DNA of 64,000 nt from Panopea generosa (GCA_029582155.1 CM055895.1:8596044-8660043), one strand, 5' to 3'. Positions 40,201 to 55,200 are shown, counted from the first letter of the stretch. Numbers and translations are program-made. The notes: generated by a model not told the origin, from the sequence alone.

Positions 40201-43200
40201 TATTGGATATGCTCAACTTGTACATGCACGAATAAACTACGTCAATGGAACTAAAACTTACATTCTATTTTTTCTAATTACAATATTTAATTTACCACAT
40301 AACTACTGAAGAACTTCGATCGATCCGTGTTCATAGAATGATTTATTCTTTGGTTTACATATTTTATATATATAATGTATACTTATCTATGTACGATATT
40401 ATTATCTTTGTAATATACTGTATTATGATATTGCCATTTTATATCCAATATGTCAGCAATTATTATTTAATGTTTTATCTTGAATGATTTATGATGGCAG
40501 GATAAGCCAAATTTCACAAGTGATTTATCATCTATAATTATGAAATACAAATTATTTATTTTAATCAATCTGATTTGGTATCATTTAGGAAACAAAGAAC
40601 AGGGCTTTATTTAGTTACCTGAAATATTACACATGTTACTATATATAGATAACCGGCTATTGAATATGCAGTATTCTTCCACCTGGTATTCAAGGCCTTT
40701 TCTTAATATTATAGATGTTAACAGATCACAGTCAAATATTTATGCATGACGGCGTCGTGTAGTTTGTTTTACGATGAAACGTTTAAAATACTTAAGTCAA
40801 ACCGTGAATCATATTTTTTATCTTTAAAGTTCTATACTGAACGGAACAGCTAGTCCGCCATTTTTCGTTTTTAATAGATTCGCCAAGATTTTGAATAGTG
40901 TAATCCAAATTTGTATAAGGCATGAAAAGACAAGTATGTATTAAATTTACATAACAATGTTATTTCTTATTTAAGTCAAAATTTCAAAGAAATGAATTTG
41001 GTACTTTTTTTATAAATGCATATAATCTCAGGTACATAAAGAGTCAGGTGGCAGATTACCTGTTCAGTGTACTATGTTTCTAATTTAGTATTCATACAAA
41101 ATGTATTACTTAAAAAATCACAATCGTGATTAAGTAACACGGTGCGTTTTTTAACCAGAGATTATTCGCAATGCAAGCTGTGTAGAATATAACAAATAAT
41201 GATAGGTGAATTTATTATAGGTTAAGTATCACCGTTTTTAAACACTTGTATTTTACTTTTACAAATGAATGCTGAATTGATATACTGAATTAGTGTAAAT
41301 ATTAAAAATCATAAATTTCTATTACTTTTAATATATAAAATTACAATTATTTTTGTCGTTGTAAACATTCGTACGACGCTTCCTCTCATTCAAAAATGAC
41401 GACATCCACCCCAATATTTTGTTTTTAAAGCCTACATAAAGCAGTTCATCCGACTTTCTTATTATTTGTTTGTTTATACATGTGTGTATGGGATTTTGTT
41501 AAGTATTGTTTGTTTATACATGTGTGTATGGAGTTTTGTTAACTATTGTTTGTTTATACATGTGTGTATGGAGTTTTGTTAAGATCTTTTTGCTTATACA
41601 TGTGTGTATGGAGTTTTGTGTATTTTTATCAAGAATATTTCAGTTATGTCATGATGCCCATAGTATATCCCAAAAACTGATGTCTGCTAATCAGGTCTAT
41701 TAACCACCAATGAAAAAGCAGGGAATTATATGCCTGTCCAACAATACATAGCAATTGAACATCTACTAAACTTTGACGTCATTCGAACTTTCAGATGAAG
41801 CAAATGGCCAGTTAACATGCTCAAATGTGGCTTTCCCAACGTTGCTAATTAACGGACACAGTCGGGAGAACTGGGTCCGTTCTACAGACAACGATGCCCG
41901 GTACACCTAACCATCGTTCCTCGTTCCCGTTTGGCGGTTAACCAGAACTGGACATACCTTATCTCTACATGGCACATACTATTTCTCCATAGCTATCCGC
42001 AGAACAGCGTTCGCAACCAGAGACTTGTCCGGTGGGAGAGTCGTATTAAAGACCAACATGTTCTATAAGTTTTATTTGTTATGATAATTGTTTAAACCGA
42101 GGGTGCTTTGACTTTTATAAACATTTATACCAGTATATGTTTAACTTTAAGAAGAAAATGAATATAACAACCGTTGAAGTTTTTGCAAGCAGCAAAACAT
42201 GTAAACTATGTTTAAAAATCCGGATTAACTCGAATGGTACGATATTAGATTTAGAATGTCTTGATGCAGACAACACATTTTTTTGCACAAAGTTTTGATA
42301 AACATTTCTGAATAAAAATTTTCTCTCCGTGCATCAATTTTGTTTTATTTTACATAAGTATTGTTCATCCGCTTGGCAGAAATGAAATAATATCTGTAAC
42401 TACCACAATATACACTCGAAAGATATGAAAACGCAACGCAGGAAAAGATATGAAAACGCTACGCAGGAAGATATATGAAAACGCAACGCAGGGTTTAGAG
42501 GGGAATTTCTTAGAAATGAAAAAAAGGCAGCAATGCTGGAAGTATCAAATTATTTAGGAACATCTTAAGTAAACAGCCAATAACATCAACAGACAATCAT
42601 GTCTGCAGGGCATGGATATATAAACTCGTGCTAAATATGTTGCGTTTTTTCATATCTCTATCTGTGTCTTGTTTTCATATTGCATAAGTGTATATGATAT
42701 ATATTCGTATTGATACTAAGCTGGCATTGTTTACACCTGCCATGGGCTAGTTACCCTATGGGAATACACTTGTGCTCACTTACGTAGTGCTTTCCAGTCC
42801 ACTCTGAACCCAGAGTAGTTATCAGAATCATCCGAGACAAACTCAACGTAGGCGTGGTCCCCGGGGATGGTGAGCTGTCCGGGGGATACGTTACCACAGA
42901 ACGGTCCTACAACAAACACACTACACTTGAATACAACAGTTAAAACATATCTAAGTATAACTTTTAGGATTGCAGCGTTTTTACTAATGTTACATCGATT
43001 AACCAAATGAAAATTGATACAAATACAAGTATTCAAATATGCATTAAGACAGATTTTACCATTTTCAAAAGTATTTTTTCTATTCATTATCATATATACG
43101 TGCATCTCTTACAACTAAGAACTAAATGTAAACATATAATATTATGTCCATTTTTTAAAGTTTTGCATTTTAAAGTCTTTTAGAACCGCACTCGGCTAAG

Positions 43201-46200
43201 GAAAATTATATTTTCTGAGGCCCTATAGGTCTCACTACACAGTTGCCCCCATTTTTGTCGCGATAGCAAGTTTTTTGCACCTAAAAATGTCCTGCGTAAT
43301 TTTGTTTGAAATATTTTCAAAATGGTTTATATGGGCTGTGATTTCTTGCTGCATATGGCTAAAGCAGTTAAATCTGGAGTATCATAGTATGCAATAATAC
43401 ATCACTCGTGTTAAAAAAGTGTCGTGTAGGATTTAACAGATGCATGTATTTATGAGCATTTTCTTTATTTAAAAAATACTAGAAGGGCCATTGCGCTGTC
43501 TTTAAAAATACAAGCTGGTCAATCTACTAGCTATTGTGCATTTCTATGTGCTGGTCAATCTCATTTCTATGTGCGGGTCAATCTACTAGCTATTGTGCAT
43601 TTCTATGTGCTGGTCAATCTACTAGCTATTGTGTATTTCTATGTGCTGGCAAATTCATGCTTTGAATTTTTTTTTTTTTTTTTTTTTTTTAAAGATGATT
43701 CTATGTGATTTTTACGTGAACTACTATACCTTTTTTATATAGAACAAAGAATTAAACTCAGCTGTTAAGTATGACATGAGTAGCATATATTTATACTTTA
43801 CAGCTTAAACCTAAATGTGAGAGGAACTACATAAGTTTGGTACAATTAATATTCATTATTCTATTCTATTTAACCAAATACATAGAAAACAAAATACTTA
43901 TAGTTATACTATTTTATACTACTTGAAGTAATTTTGGCACAATAGTATGGCTGGGGAAGTAATATTACCATTAGAAACATGTGTTTGCATAATAAACAAT
44001 TTTAAAATATATACGATTTTATATATTTGACTCTAAAAGCAATTTAAAAAAAGCTAGACATATATCATTGCCAATGTTGTTTCCTTTTTAAGCATATCTG
44101 CGGTTCTGTTCAGACAGTTCCATATCCAACTAACTCATGATATATCAAATAAATGTTGTTTAACCTTTGGCGTGACGGGATATAATATAATTTTCATTAT
44201 TTTAGTATTTATGTTATATCATTTATAGCATAGTATCGTCATGTTCCTTCACGAAGATTCGAAGATCAAGTATTATAACAGTAGTAGTGTAACGTTATAA
44301 CTTTAAGATAGCTTCATATACTGAACGGAATAGCTTACCCGCCATATTTGTATTTCCAATATTTTCGTCAAAATATTGAGAAGCGTTATTTGTATACGAC
44401 AAAAACAGACAAATAATATTGATTTTACTGTTCTTTCTTATTCAAGTCAAAATTTCAAAAAAATTGATTGAATACTTTTTTGAGAAAATACATAAAGTGT
44501 CAGGTACATAAAATGTCAGGTGGCGGGTTACCTATTCCGTTCATTATATTATGAAGTTGTTATTCAAATTTAAGCACTTGATTAATTAGTAGCTAAAGCT
44601 GAAGGAAGCACCAGGGGGGCTTTATGGGTGTTGTATATTTAATTATACTTCATGAACAGTATCTGCGTTTTCAATTGCATTCATTATGGGATCCGTTCGT
44701 ACGATATTACCACTTACCATGGTTGAAAGAGTGGTTATCGGTATATATGGAGACATAGTCATACGAACAGGACGTATCGGCCTCCAATCCGAATCGATCA
44801 TCAAATTTGAAGGCCAGTGTCTGAAAATAAAACAACCTATATTGCATTATACGTCATTGACATAATTAATTTTCTTCTTTTCATTCTTATCATATTCTTC
44901 AATATCGGACAAAAGTTTGTCCATGACTTGTCAAACTTCTATTAATGTGTTATATAAATTTGTAACAAAATATATAGTTTACGTGACCCAAAGTGGTGGT
45001 ATCATTGAGTTCAAGGTTATCGAAATTGTATAGAGGTAGAGATGAAATATGTAGGAGGGAAATGTGTTTAGTTAAACAAACTAGTAGATAAGAATAAAGC
45101 GTTTTATAAAGATCTTTAATTTATCATATTCATTTTATGTATAAATGATAAATCATTCTGACGTGTATTTTATAAACATCCGTTAAGTATTAAGGATTTT
45201 TGAAAATTTAAACAGATTCAAATTTATATGAATAATTATTTTCATGTTTAGCCTGGAAGGCATACTAATGTAATGCTATGTTAGGAATGTATTGTTATTT
45301 CATGCTTAGCAGGGTATTTAGAAGTTTATTGATTTCATATATGTAGTATGTATCTGATTGTGTCTATATAACCCAGGGGTAAATGAAAAAAGTGTCAGAT
45401 GCATATAACAGCATGCCAAGGAGACAGTTTCTTTCTGACCAATGCACTGCGGTAAACGAATAAGTACTCTTTATATTATGTTTTTTTTTCTATAATTTGT
45501 TAATGTAAACGGCTGATGACGATATTTCTATAAAATCAGTTCTTATTTATTTTTGTATGGTGATAAATTGTAAATTTCTTTTCAGACGAGAAAGTTGTCA
45601 ATTTAATTTAATTTCATATCGGAGGTATTGAGAGTTGTTTTATTAGGACGTAGGCTTAGGAATCTATCGGCATATTTTGTGTTGTGTATATTGTACGATG
45701 ATTATTGAAAACCAACGTTCTAGAAGTGTATGGTATTTTTATAATTGATTTGTAGATTGTCATTGTTATGTAATAAAGTGTTGTGTTATGTGGAGTGGAA
45801 GGCAAATGCTGTAATGTATATAATTAAAGCAATAACTATAGAGATAATTTTGTTACCATGAGATAGATAGACGATAATAAATGAATGTATAATCATTGCA
45901 AATGATAAAACTACCATGAAACTGATATATGGTAAGAAATGAATGTATAATCATTGTATATTGTTAAAACTACCATGAAACTGATATATGGTAAGAAATG
46001 AATGTATAATCACTGTATATTGTTAAAACTACCATAAAACTGATATATGGTAAGAAATGAATGTATTACTGCCTATTGATAAAACTACTATGAAACTTAT
46101 ATATGGTAAGAAATGAATGTATTACTGCCTATTGATAAAACTTCTATGAAACTTATATATGGTAAGAAATGAATGTATTACTGCTTATTGACAAAAACTA

Positions 46201-49200
46201 CCATGAAACTGATAGAGGGTATATATTGGTAGCCATTTCTATATATGTGTGACGAGGGTGTACACTGTAAGGACGATCTATCGGTCAGCCAGTGAATAGT
46301 ACGTATTCGTCCTATGGACGACTTGACAAAAGTTGAAAAGTTGTGGTAGGGTTGGTGCAATATATTGACACCAACGCCGTTGTACTTTTTGCAAAGAAGT
46401 ACAAGTTGGCCATGAGATAAGAATATCTGTTTATTTTTACCGTGGTAACAAGAGCCAAGATAAAGTTCTCTCGCGCTGTAACGATGGAACGACCTTATGG
46501 CGTGACTTACCATAATATTTATCTTTATATAATGTAACGTCTTATAAGCGGTCGTGAAAAAAAATGGAAAATTAAACTAAACAAACTGTTCAACTTGTTT
46601 TGAATGCAAAATAATCATTCATAACATTTTTGTTTTAACCAAGAAAGTGTGATTCGCCCTACACGGTATAGACAAATCTTGTCACTCTGGGTGTCATTGA
46701 CAACTTATATTTATCATGAACAGATTCAATAAAACTGAGTTTTTTATTTTCTTTCCCTGTGTGATTTATTAACTTCCCATGCATCTTTTTATAGGAATGC
46801 TAATATGAAGTTATATGTTGTTGTATGGTGCTTGGCGTCGCTATCAACATTTGTTCAGTCAAATCGCGACACAGTATTCTAAGCGCTGTCACACTTGAGT
46901 ATCATGCCACGGACACATGATATGATATCCAACCCAGTCACAATATACTGACACAAGACCGATCAGACCTAGAATTATACTCTAAATGCTGAGCACAAAG
47001 AGAAAAAATCCTCTAGCACCATTTTAAAATCTGTTATATGACCCACACGACCTTCCGCATGCAACGCGAACGCTCTACTCCTACACCACCGCTGTAGTTA
47101 TGCTTATATGAAAATGCAGGGTAAACATCAAACATGCTTAAAATAATGTGACCTTTGTTCCGGGATCTGCTTGTATGTAGTAGATACAGTTGGAATCACT
47201 GGGGTAGGTGGCCGGGTAATTCGGGGAGGTAATTTCCCCAGAGCTTCCCGTCAGGTTAGTTGCTCCACACTGTCCACCTGCAATAAAATCACAACGTGCT
47301 CTGAAGACAATAGGAATAGTATAAAGTCACAAGACGATCATAACGACCTAGGCAGCAGTAAATTACTTCATGAAATCTCTTCTCAGAATTATAAAAATGT
47401 ATTTATTAATTAACTATTACGTAATTTATGTCACAAGAGTGAAATCGTAGCATTCATATGGTAAGAAACACGCAATCAGTAAGCTGAGCTCGGCCAATAT
47501 GAACAGAAATTCGGTCAATACTATCAAACAAAGCCAATACGAAATCGGTGTTGTTGTTGTTGTTGTTTTTTTTGGTTTTTTTGTTAAGATGCTGGAAAAA
47601 TACCAAAACACCAAGTACGACCTCGAGCCACTACGAGAGTACTCGATATCAATGTCAATTAGTACGAATTCACTGAATTAATAACATTATAGTATCCATT
47701 TATGACTTTCTTATGCGCCCGAATCTTTTTAGAAGAAACTATTTTTTTTTTACTTTTAAACATATGTCAATAAAACTTATTTTAGAGCAAAGACTGATTT
47801 AAAATGGAGAAATCATGTTAATTTGCAAAACTTCTGATAGGACAGGCGTAAAATATTGTGATTAAACTTTGCATAAGAATTTGCTAACAAAATCATCTTT
47901 CTGCTTCATTTTATAAAAAAAAAACTTTTAAATTATATGCAAAAATGACGTATTTCTATTTATCCCTTATATTCTCTTCAACTAATACATAATGTATGAT
48001 TTTCCTTAAAAAGGTGTTTAGACAATCTAAAGCGCTTCGCCCGAAATTGTACGGGTACATGTTGGGACCGGAGGCCTTTCACGGATGTTAATAAACTGTC
48101 CCACCAGTGGTTTTAATTTAAATTTTGACTGAACTATTTAAAATGCTTTCTTGTTAACCCTGCTAGATAAATTCACGATACAAGTTTCTGCGTTGAAATC
48201 TAACAATGTTTGACAACTCTTGCAGTTTCAACACAGGCTTCGAACTATAGTTAACTCTCCTATACATTTAACGCATACATGTAGAATATGTTGATATTAT
48301 CGATATATGTTATATTTAGCATGTTTTAAAGTGTATAGTGTACAGAACACTTAGTCAATAATAAAACATGTTATATAATTCATATTACGTTAACTTCAAA
48401 GATTCACGTTAACGAAATTGGAAGAGACGAAGTGCAAATATAAAAAAGGAAATCTAAAAATAACTCTTGAATATTGATAAATTGATGAAGATGTAATCTA
48501 ATTAGTATTTCTTGAATATTGAAATACTGATAAAGATGACATCTAATAAATAGCTCTTGAATATTGATAAATTGATAAAGATGACATTTAATTAATAACT
48601 CTTGAATATTGATAAATTGACGAAGATGTAATCTAATTAGTAACTCTTGAATATTGAAATATTGATAAAGATGACATCTAATAAATAGCTCTTGAATATT
48701 GATAAATTGATAAAGATGACATCTAATTAATAACTCTTGAATATTGATAAATTGACGAAGATGTAATCTAATTAGTAACTCTTGAATATTGAAATATTGA
48801 TAAAGATGTAATCTAATTAGTAACTCTTGAATATTGAAATATTGATAAAGATGACATCTAATTAATAACTCTTGAATATTGATAAATTGATGAAGATGTA
48901 ATCTAATTAGTAACTCTTGAATCTTGATAAATTTATGAAGATGTAATCAAATAAGTAACTCTTGAATATTGAAATATTGATGAAGATGACATCTAATTAG
49001 TAACTCTTGAATACTGATAAATTGATGAAGATGTCATCTAATTAGTAACTCTCGAATATTGATAAATTGATGAAGATGTAATCTAATAAGAAACTCTTGA
49101 ATATTGAAATATTGATAAAGATCTAATAAATAGCTCTTGAATATTGAAATATTGATAAAGATGACATCTAATTAGTTGATGAATTGATAAAGATGACATC

Positions 49201-52200
49201 TAATTTATAATTCTTGAATATTGAACAATTGATGAAGATGACATCTAATTAGTTATTCTTGAATATTGATAAATTGATGAAGATGATAATTAGTAATAGT
49301 CTGGTAAAAATTCCATATATAACTCTTGAATATTGATATATATACAACTGATGAGTGTTATACTTCGTCATATTTTTAAAACCGTCGTTCATTAATGCGT
49401 TTCAGTTGGTCTGATATCCGTCACTATTATAGTTATTATCATCACCAATAGCATGGCAATGCTTACTATTGTTGCGTGTAACAGTCAGACAGGTGGTTGT
49501 CACTATAATTCTATAATTCCGAACTGTTTGGATGGAAATCTTTAGTATGCCAATGCTTACTGTTGCTGCGTGTAACAGTTAGACAGATGGTTGTCACTAT
49601 AATTCCAAACTATTTGAAAGGAACTTTTTAGCATGGCAATGCTTACTGTTGCTGCATGTAACAGTTCGACAGATCTTTGTCACTATAATTCTATAATTCC
49701 GAACTGTTTGAGTAGACAGGTATTTGTTACTATTATTCTAAATTTTCGAACTGTTTTAATCGAATAATTTAGCATGCCAATACTTACTGTTGCTGTGTGT
49801 TCCTTAGTTACAGTTAGACTGGTGTATGTCACTTTTATTATTACAAGCATCACCTATATCAATAACCTATCCTAGAACCTGATTTCTCCCGAATCAGATC
49901 TATTACCCCCATTCACCCCTATAAAAAAGCAGGGATGTCCATACCTGTCCCACAATTCATAGCTAGTGAACGCTTACTAAACTGTGACGTCATTCAAACT
50001 TTCTCTTAACCAGCTGACCAATCAACGTACTCAATTCCATTGCTTTGTAACGGACCCAATTGGAAGAACAGGGTCCGTTCTACATACTTCCTTCATATGT
50101 TTGTCGCCGTAACCGATACACCACTGATATCTATCTCTATCGTATGACTGTTTGATTTGAAATCTTAGCTTGCCACCCACTACTTACTGTTGGCGGGTGA
50201 AACTGAGTTGCAGTTCGACTGGATTTCGTCAGTATTATCGTTACAGTCATCATCACCATCACACAGCCAGTCGGACGGTACACAGTTTCCGTTACCGCAC
50301 GTGAACTCATTACCACCGCAGGAACCACCTGCAAAAGCATTTTAGTCGATAAATCATGTTGTTCTTACTGATGTTGTTATTGTTGTTGATGATATTGCTA
50401 CCGTTGCAATTTGTATTAGTTGCTGTTCGTCTGTATATTGATAGTGTAAGAGTACCTTCAAAGTACTGAAAATGTGAAAACGGAGATAGCATGGTTTTAG
50501 AGGACGCCAAGTAGGAAGGTGCATATATGTATATGGATATAATCGTATGTGAACAACCAGACACAAATCTACAGACCAGACAACGGTGAGCACGCCTAAT
50601 TACAATGCATGTTGTAGTTGTTGTGTGGTGTTTAGCGTTACTTTCAACAATTGTTCAGTTATATCGGGACGATGTCTTCTTGAGACAGTTATCTAATCAC
50701 ACTGGATTATAATGCCGCAAACACATGGTATGGTACCCCACACAGTCACATTATACTGACAATGGGCCGACAGGACCTAAAATATCCTCTAAATATTGAT
50801 CGGCAAGCAAAGAAGCTTCTGGTACCATTTCAAATCTTGTTATGATCCGACTGGGGATCGAATCCACGACCTTCCGCATACGAAACGGACGCTCTACCCA
50901 AAGACCATCGCTGTGATTAACTATACTGCAAACCAAGTACACAATACAATAGAATCAACTACATCAATAGCAATGGTTTCAACCGTTGATTATATATCAA
51001 AGTTTAACATACATAGTTCAAATAGCAGCCTTAGAAATGATTGTAGATACTTTTATTTATATATGTCCTGATTTCTTTTCACACGATTATCGCATTCCAG
51101 TATTTGTGTCTTTGCTACTGTCTGTCGGTCATTTAGTAACTTTCATTTCTGTTACATGTTAACCTGTTGTAGATCATACTGCGGTTAAAGGAGAAAACAT
51201 GTCACATGATAAAGCAGAGAAATGTTCTCAGTTAAACCTAAGTGCACACCTTCATCAACATCATATAAAGAAATGTGTAATAAAAAACAACGGCTTCATG
51301 AAACGTTATGGAAATCAATTATCTATATTATTTGGCTATTGTTAATGCACACCTGCGTTACTGTTTCATTTTATAAATGACTGTGTTGCATTTCTGTCTA
51401 CAAGTTAAGATGTTTGTAATATATGTAATGCAATTTTGAACAGTGTTGGAGTTATTTAAAGTCAATCAGCGCAATTAATTGGCGTTTCAGGCATCCGCCG
51501 TTTACTATTACTATCGACACACTATATTTTCAATCCACTGACTTCTTTCTCACATATTCAGAGTTGGGAGGTATATAGCCCTATAACAAAGTTCATGATC
51601 AGTCACCATAGACACACTAGCCGGGCAGGGACTCGAACTCAGGGCACTTGATAGGACGGTGAGACGCCTTATCTATTGATCTACTCATGTCCGATTTAAA
51701 CTAGTCAAGATAAAACGGACAGTTGTGATATTCAAGCATATACAGCATTAACGTTACCACCTTAATTTTTTATTTGGCTCTTGCAGATTTATGGTTATTA
51801 TATAAGTACTGCATATGCCTCGAACAAGGAAAGAGGGGAAATGCAAAATAAGGAATATATGAGGGTTTGTTATTTTAAAACATATGTAGAAGATAATCTT
51901 GTAGATTTAACTCAGGTTATTTTGAATAGAATATTAACGTCCATTTCAACACATAGCTGGTTAAATATGACATCTGGTTTTGTTTGAAGAGAAAGTTCTC
52001 ACATCGATGCTAAGATTGACCACCGCCCCGTTGCCATAAGCGATAGTTTCCAATGGTGTGATGGACGTAAATTAATAAAACACTACTTATGCATTTTTTT
52101 TTGCAGAGACATATTTGTATCAAATGCATATGTATGTATTTGATTGACATCTATCTATTCCGCTCATGGTATATGCATATATATGTATATCATGGTATAT

Positions 52201-55200
52201 GCATATATATGTCTACCATTGTATATATATATAAAGGGAGATAATTAAATTCACAACAACGGAATTTACGGTTTTTGGGATCTTTGTGAATAACCAAGAC
52301 ATTAATGTACAGACCAGACTACGGCGAGTGCGCCTAGCTACAATGCAAACCATAGATACAATATCAAGGCCTCTGCCAAACCAATAAATTTGGTGTCGAC
52401 CATGACTTATTTACTATGGAATTACATGCAACACATCTGGACAGGGTGGACAAATTTACATACATGAAGTGATAGCTTTTTTATGAGTAGGATCCAGTTA
52501 AGGATTCATTACTACTCACATGCTATATAAAGGACAGATTTATAAACCCGTTGGATCATATAGATACAATGAATTCATATATATTTAATTTCATAAAGGG
52601 AGATAATTAAATTCACAACAACGGAATTTACGATTTTTGGGATCTTTTCAGATGCTCATTCACAATGCATGATATATATATGGAGATATTATTTGTGAAT
52701 AACCAAGACATAGATGTACAGACCAGACTACGGTGAGTGCGCCTAGCTACAATGCAAACCATAGATACAATATCAAGGCCTCTGCCAAATCAATAAATTT
52801 GGTGTCGACCATGTCATGGTTATTCACAAATAATTATCTCCATATATATATATATATATCATGGTATATGCATATATATGCATATATACGATCAGCAGTT
52901 GCCATTGCAATGTACATACATACACATATATATCATATCACGTCTATCTCTTGGGGATATATTTGATTATGAGTTGACACTATTCGGCTAATTATAGACA
53001 CATGGTATCATCATGTTTACTTTTACGGCTAGATAGTGTAGATAGTTCACTGCTGATTGTATATACCAACCTGGTGTAACGCCATTGCAATTTTGTTCGT
53101 CACTGTCATCACCACAATCATCATCATTATCACAACGGAAGACGGCGTCGATACACTTACCATTCGCGCATTCGAACTGAGATGAGGAGGCACACGTGTC
53201 TGAAATGGTTTAACAAACAGTAGTAAAATATTGTATTGATATGTTACAGAGCAGAACAGAACAGAACATAAACTGTATTTGACTTACACATAGTATATCG
53301 TCATATAACAAACACATATACAAAATACATTTTTATCACGTTACAGAGATATTGTAATGTTAAAGTAAAAAAGCTATTAAATAGGAAAGAATAGAGACCA
53401 GTTACGTGTTAGGAAAGTTTTATAGATATATATACATTTTATAGGCATTTTTGATAAAATAGACTAAGTTAATTTTTTATTTTTTTTCTATTATAAGATT
53501 TTAGTAATTTTATAAACTTAAACATGCTTGGGTTTTGGTAAGAAGATTACGCATGCATTTTTTTCGAATATCAGAATAACAAGGACCTGTTAAAGTAAAA
53601 TGAAATTCATCTATCAAGCCCATGGTAACAGACAGAAATGAACTCCTGCGTACCAAAAGGCATCTTATAGACAATGTGGTTAACATGTGTACAAAGTTTC
53701 GTGATGTAACCTTGAACAGTTTGGGAGTTATGATCTGAAAACAATGAATTTTAAATCTTTGTCTATTGGTTTCCAGGGTAACAGAAAAAAATAGTGAACA
53801 TGTAAACTCCCTCATACCAAAACGAACTACTACACTATTATGTTGGCATGTATAGAAAGATTCCTGGTGAGACGTATTTGCAAAGCGCATGCATCAAGGG
53901 TCCGTGGTCCATTGGTCACATGTAAATGTTTAAGAATATGTGCATCTTACGATAAATACTAATAAATATATGTTTGTTTTTTTTTCCAGAAAAGCAAGCG
54001 TCCATGGTGATTGAAAGATCCGTCACAATACCACATTGCCTTAGTAGTTTCGAGTTGCTGAATCTAAGTCATGCAACGTTATAATGTAACTAATACAATT
54101 TTGAAGATACAGGTAATAAATCTTTACACAACAAGCCGTATATTGCATATTCGTTTGAAATTGATTTTTAAAGCTGTTAAATGTAACTTTTCCTGCCCAT
54201 TTTTTTTTCAAAGCAGCTTTGCTACAGTATTTTTTATTTGTGTGAAAAAACTATTTAGATAATTTCTTTAAATGTTCCTGTTTCATCAACATTTTACTAA
54301 AATATTTGACTAAGTTTTGACTGGTCATTTATCTATTGTATATTCAATATCAATGAAACCATAAACAGTTATACTGAGACCAGTCTAAAAACATGATCAC
54401 CCGGCTGCTTTATATAGATTTAAGTTTTTAAGTATTTAAGAATATGTAGGTAAAACCAGGAGTCTGAAAGAAAGTTTATTGTTGTAAAACCCTGTGGTAT
54501 CATACCAAGTGCCTGTGTCGTCGGACTACAGTGTTGTAGAACACTACTACATTATAAAGGCAAATCAAAGAAAATACCTTTAGAACATGATGTAGCATAG
54601 ACAGAAAATGATTTTAATATCGGTATGTATATGCAACGACACTTGTTCAAGATAAAGAAATTCCATTTGGAAATTGTGAAATAATGGAATGCACCCAGAT
54701 GTCGCTATATCGATCGAGCAAAGATAAGAGTACTAATTCGTAATTGTGGTATTTGGTGAACAGTTTCCAATCCTGTAATTCTAAAAGGAGTTTACGTCAA
54801 ATTGGATTTGTAATACTGTCAAAGACCGCGACTACAATTCGAACTTCATGTATAGATTTGACTCCGTGCCTTATCTCTATATGTTAAGACCATCTCAGCC
54901 AAAATGTTGTTCTGCCAGACGACACTGTCAGTGTACTAAACCGGAGTATTACATTGATGTCAAATATACCTGATAGTAAGTCTATATATGGAACCTCATA
55001 TCTCACGAATCAGGTCTATTAATCCCTTATGAAAAAGCAGGGAATTCAAGTCTGTTCCACAATTCATACACGTACACTCTTACTGAACTGTGACATCATT
55101 CAGACTTATTTCATGTAACTAATCAACGTGTTCGTAACAGTTGCTATTTAACGGAGCCGGTCTGGAGAGCTAGGGCCATTGTACAGACTCCCTGATAATT

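Larger units (their letters stand above)
34502..42783 (-). other. Intron 8 (8.3 kb)
   Basis: Holds a bivalve-type repeat (36050-36660), a foldback element (38268-38715), a family-A MITE (40833-41073), a tandem array (41455-41625), an R4 copy (41671-41890) and a small tandem array (42415-42495). The rest of 34502-36049, 36661-38267, 38716-40832 and 41891-42414 shows nothing I recognise except a hairpin at 35339-35396. Confidence 0.7.

Noticed and set aside
52232-52650. Solo-LTR or LTR-retrotransposon structure
   Set aside because: Direct repeats of about 50 bp surround only about 315 bp, with no TG..CA ends, primer-binding site or coding sequence; a rearranged MITE-like element fits better.
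53510-53890. 126-codon minus-strand open frame
   Set aside because: It spans a two-module interspersed repeat; the peptide shows no domain and no splice sites in phase with the neighbouring LDLa1 exon.
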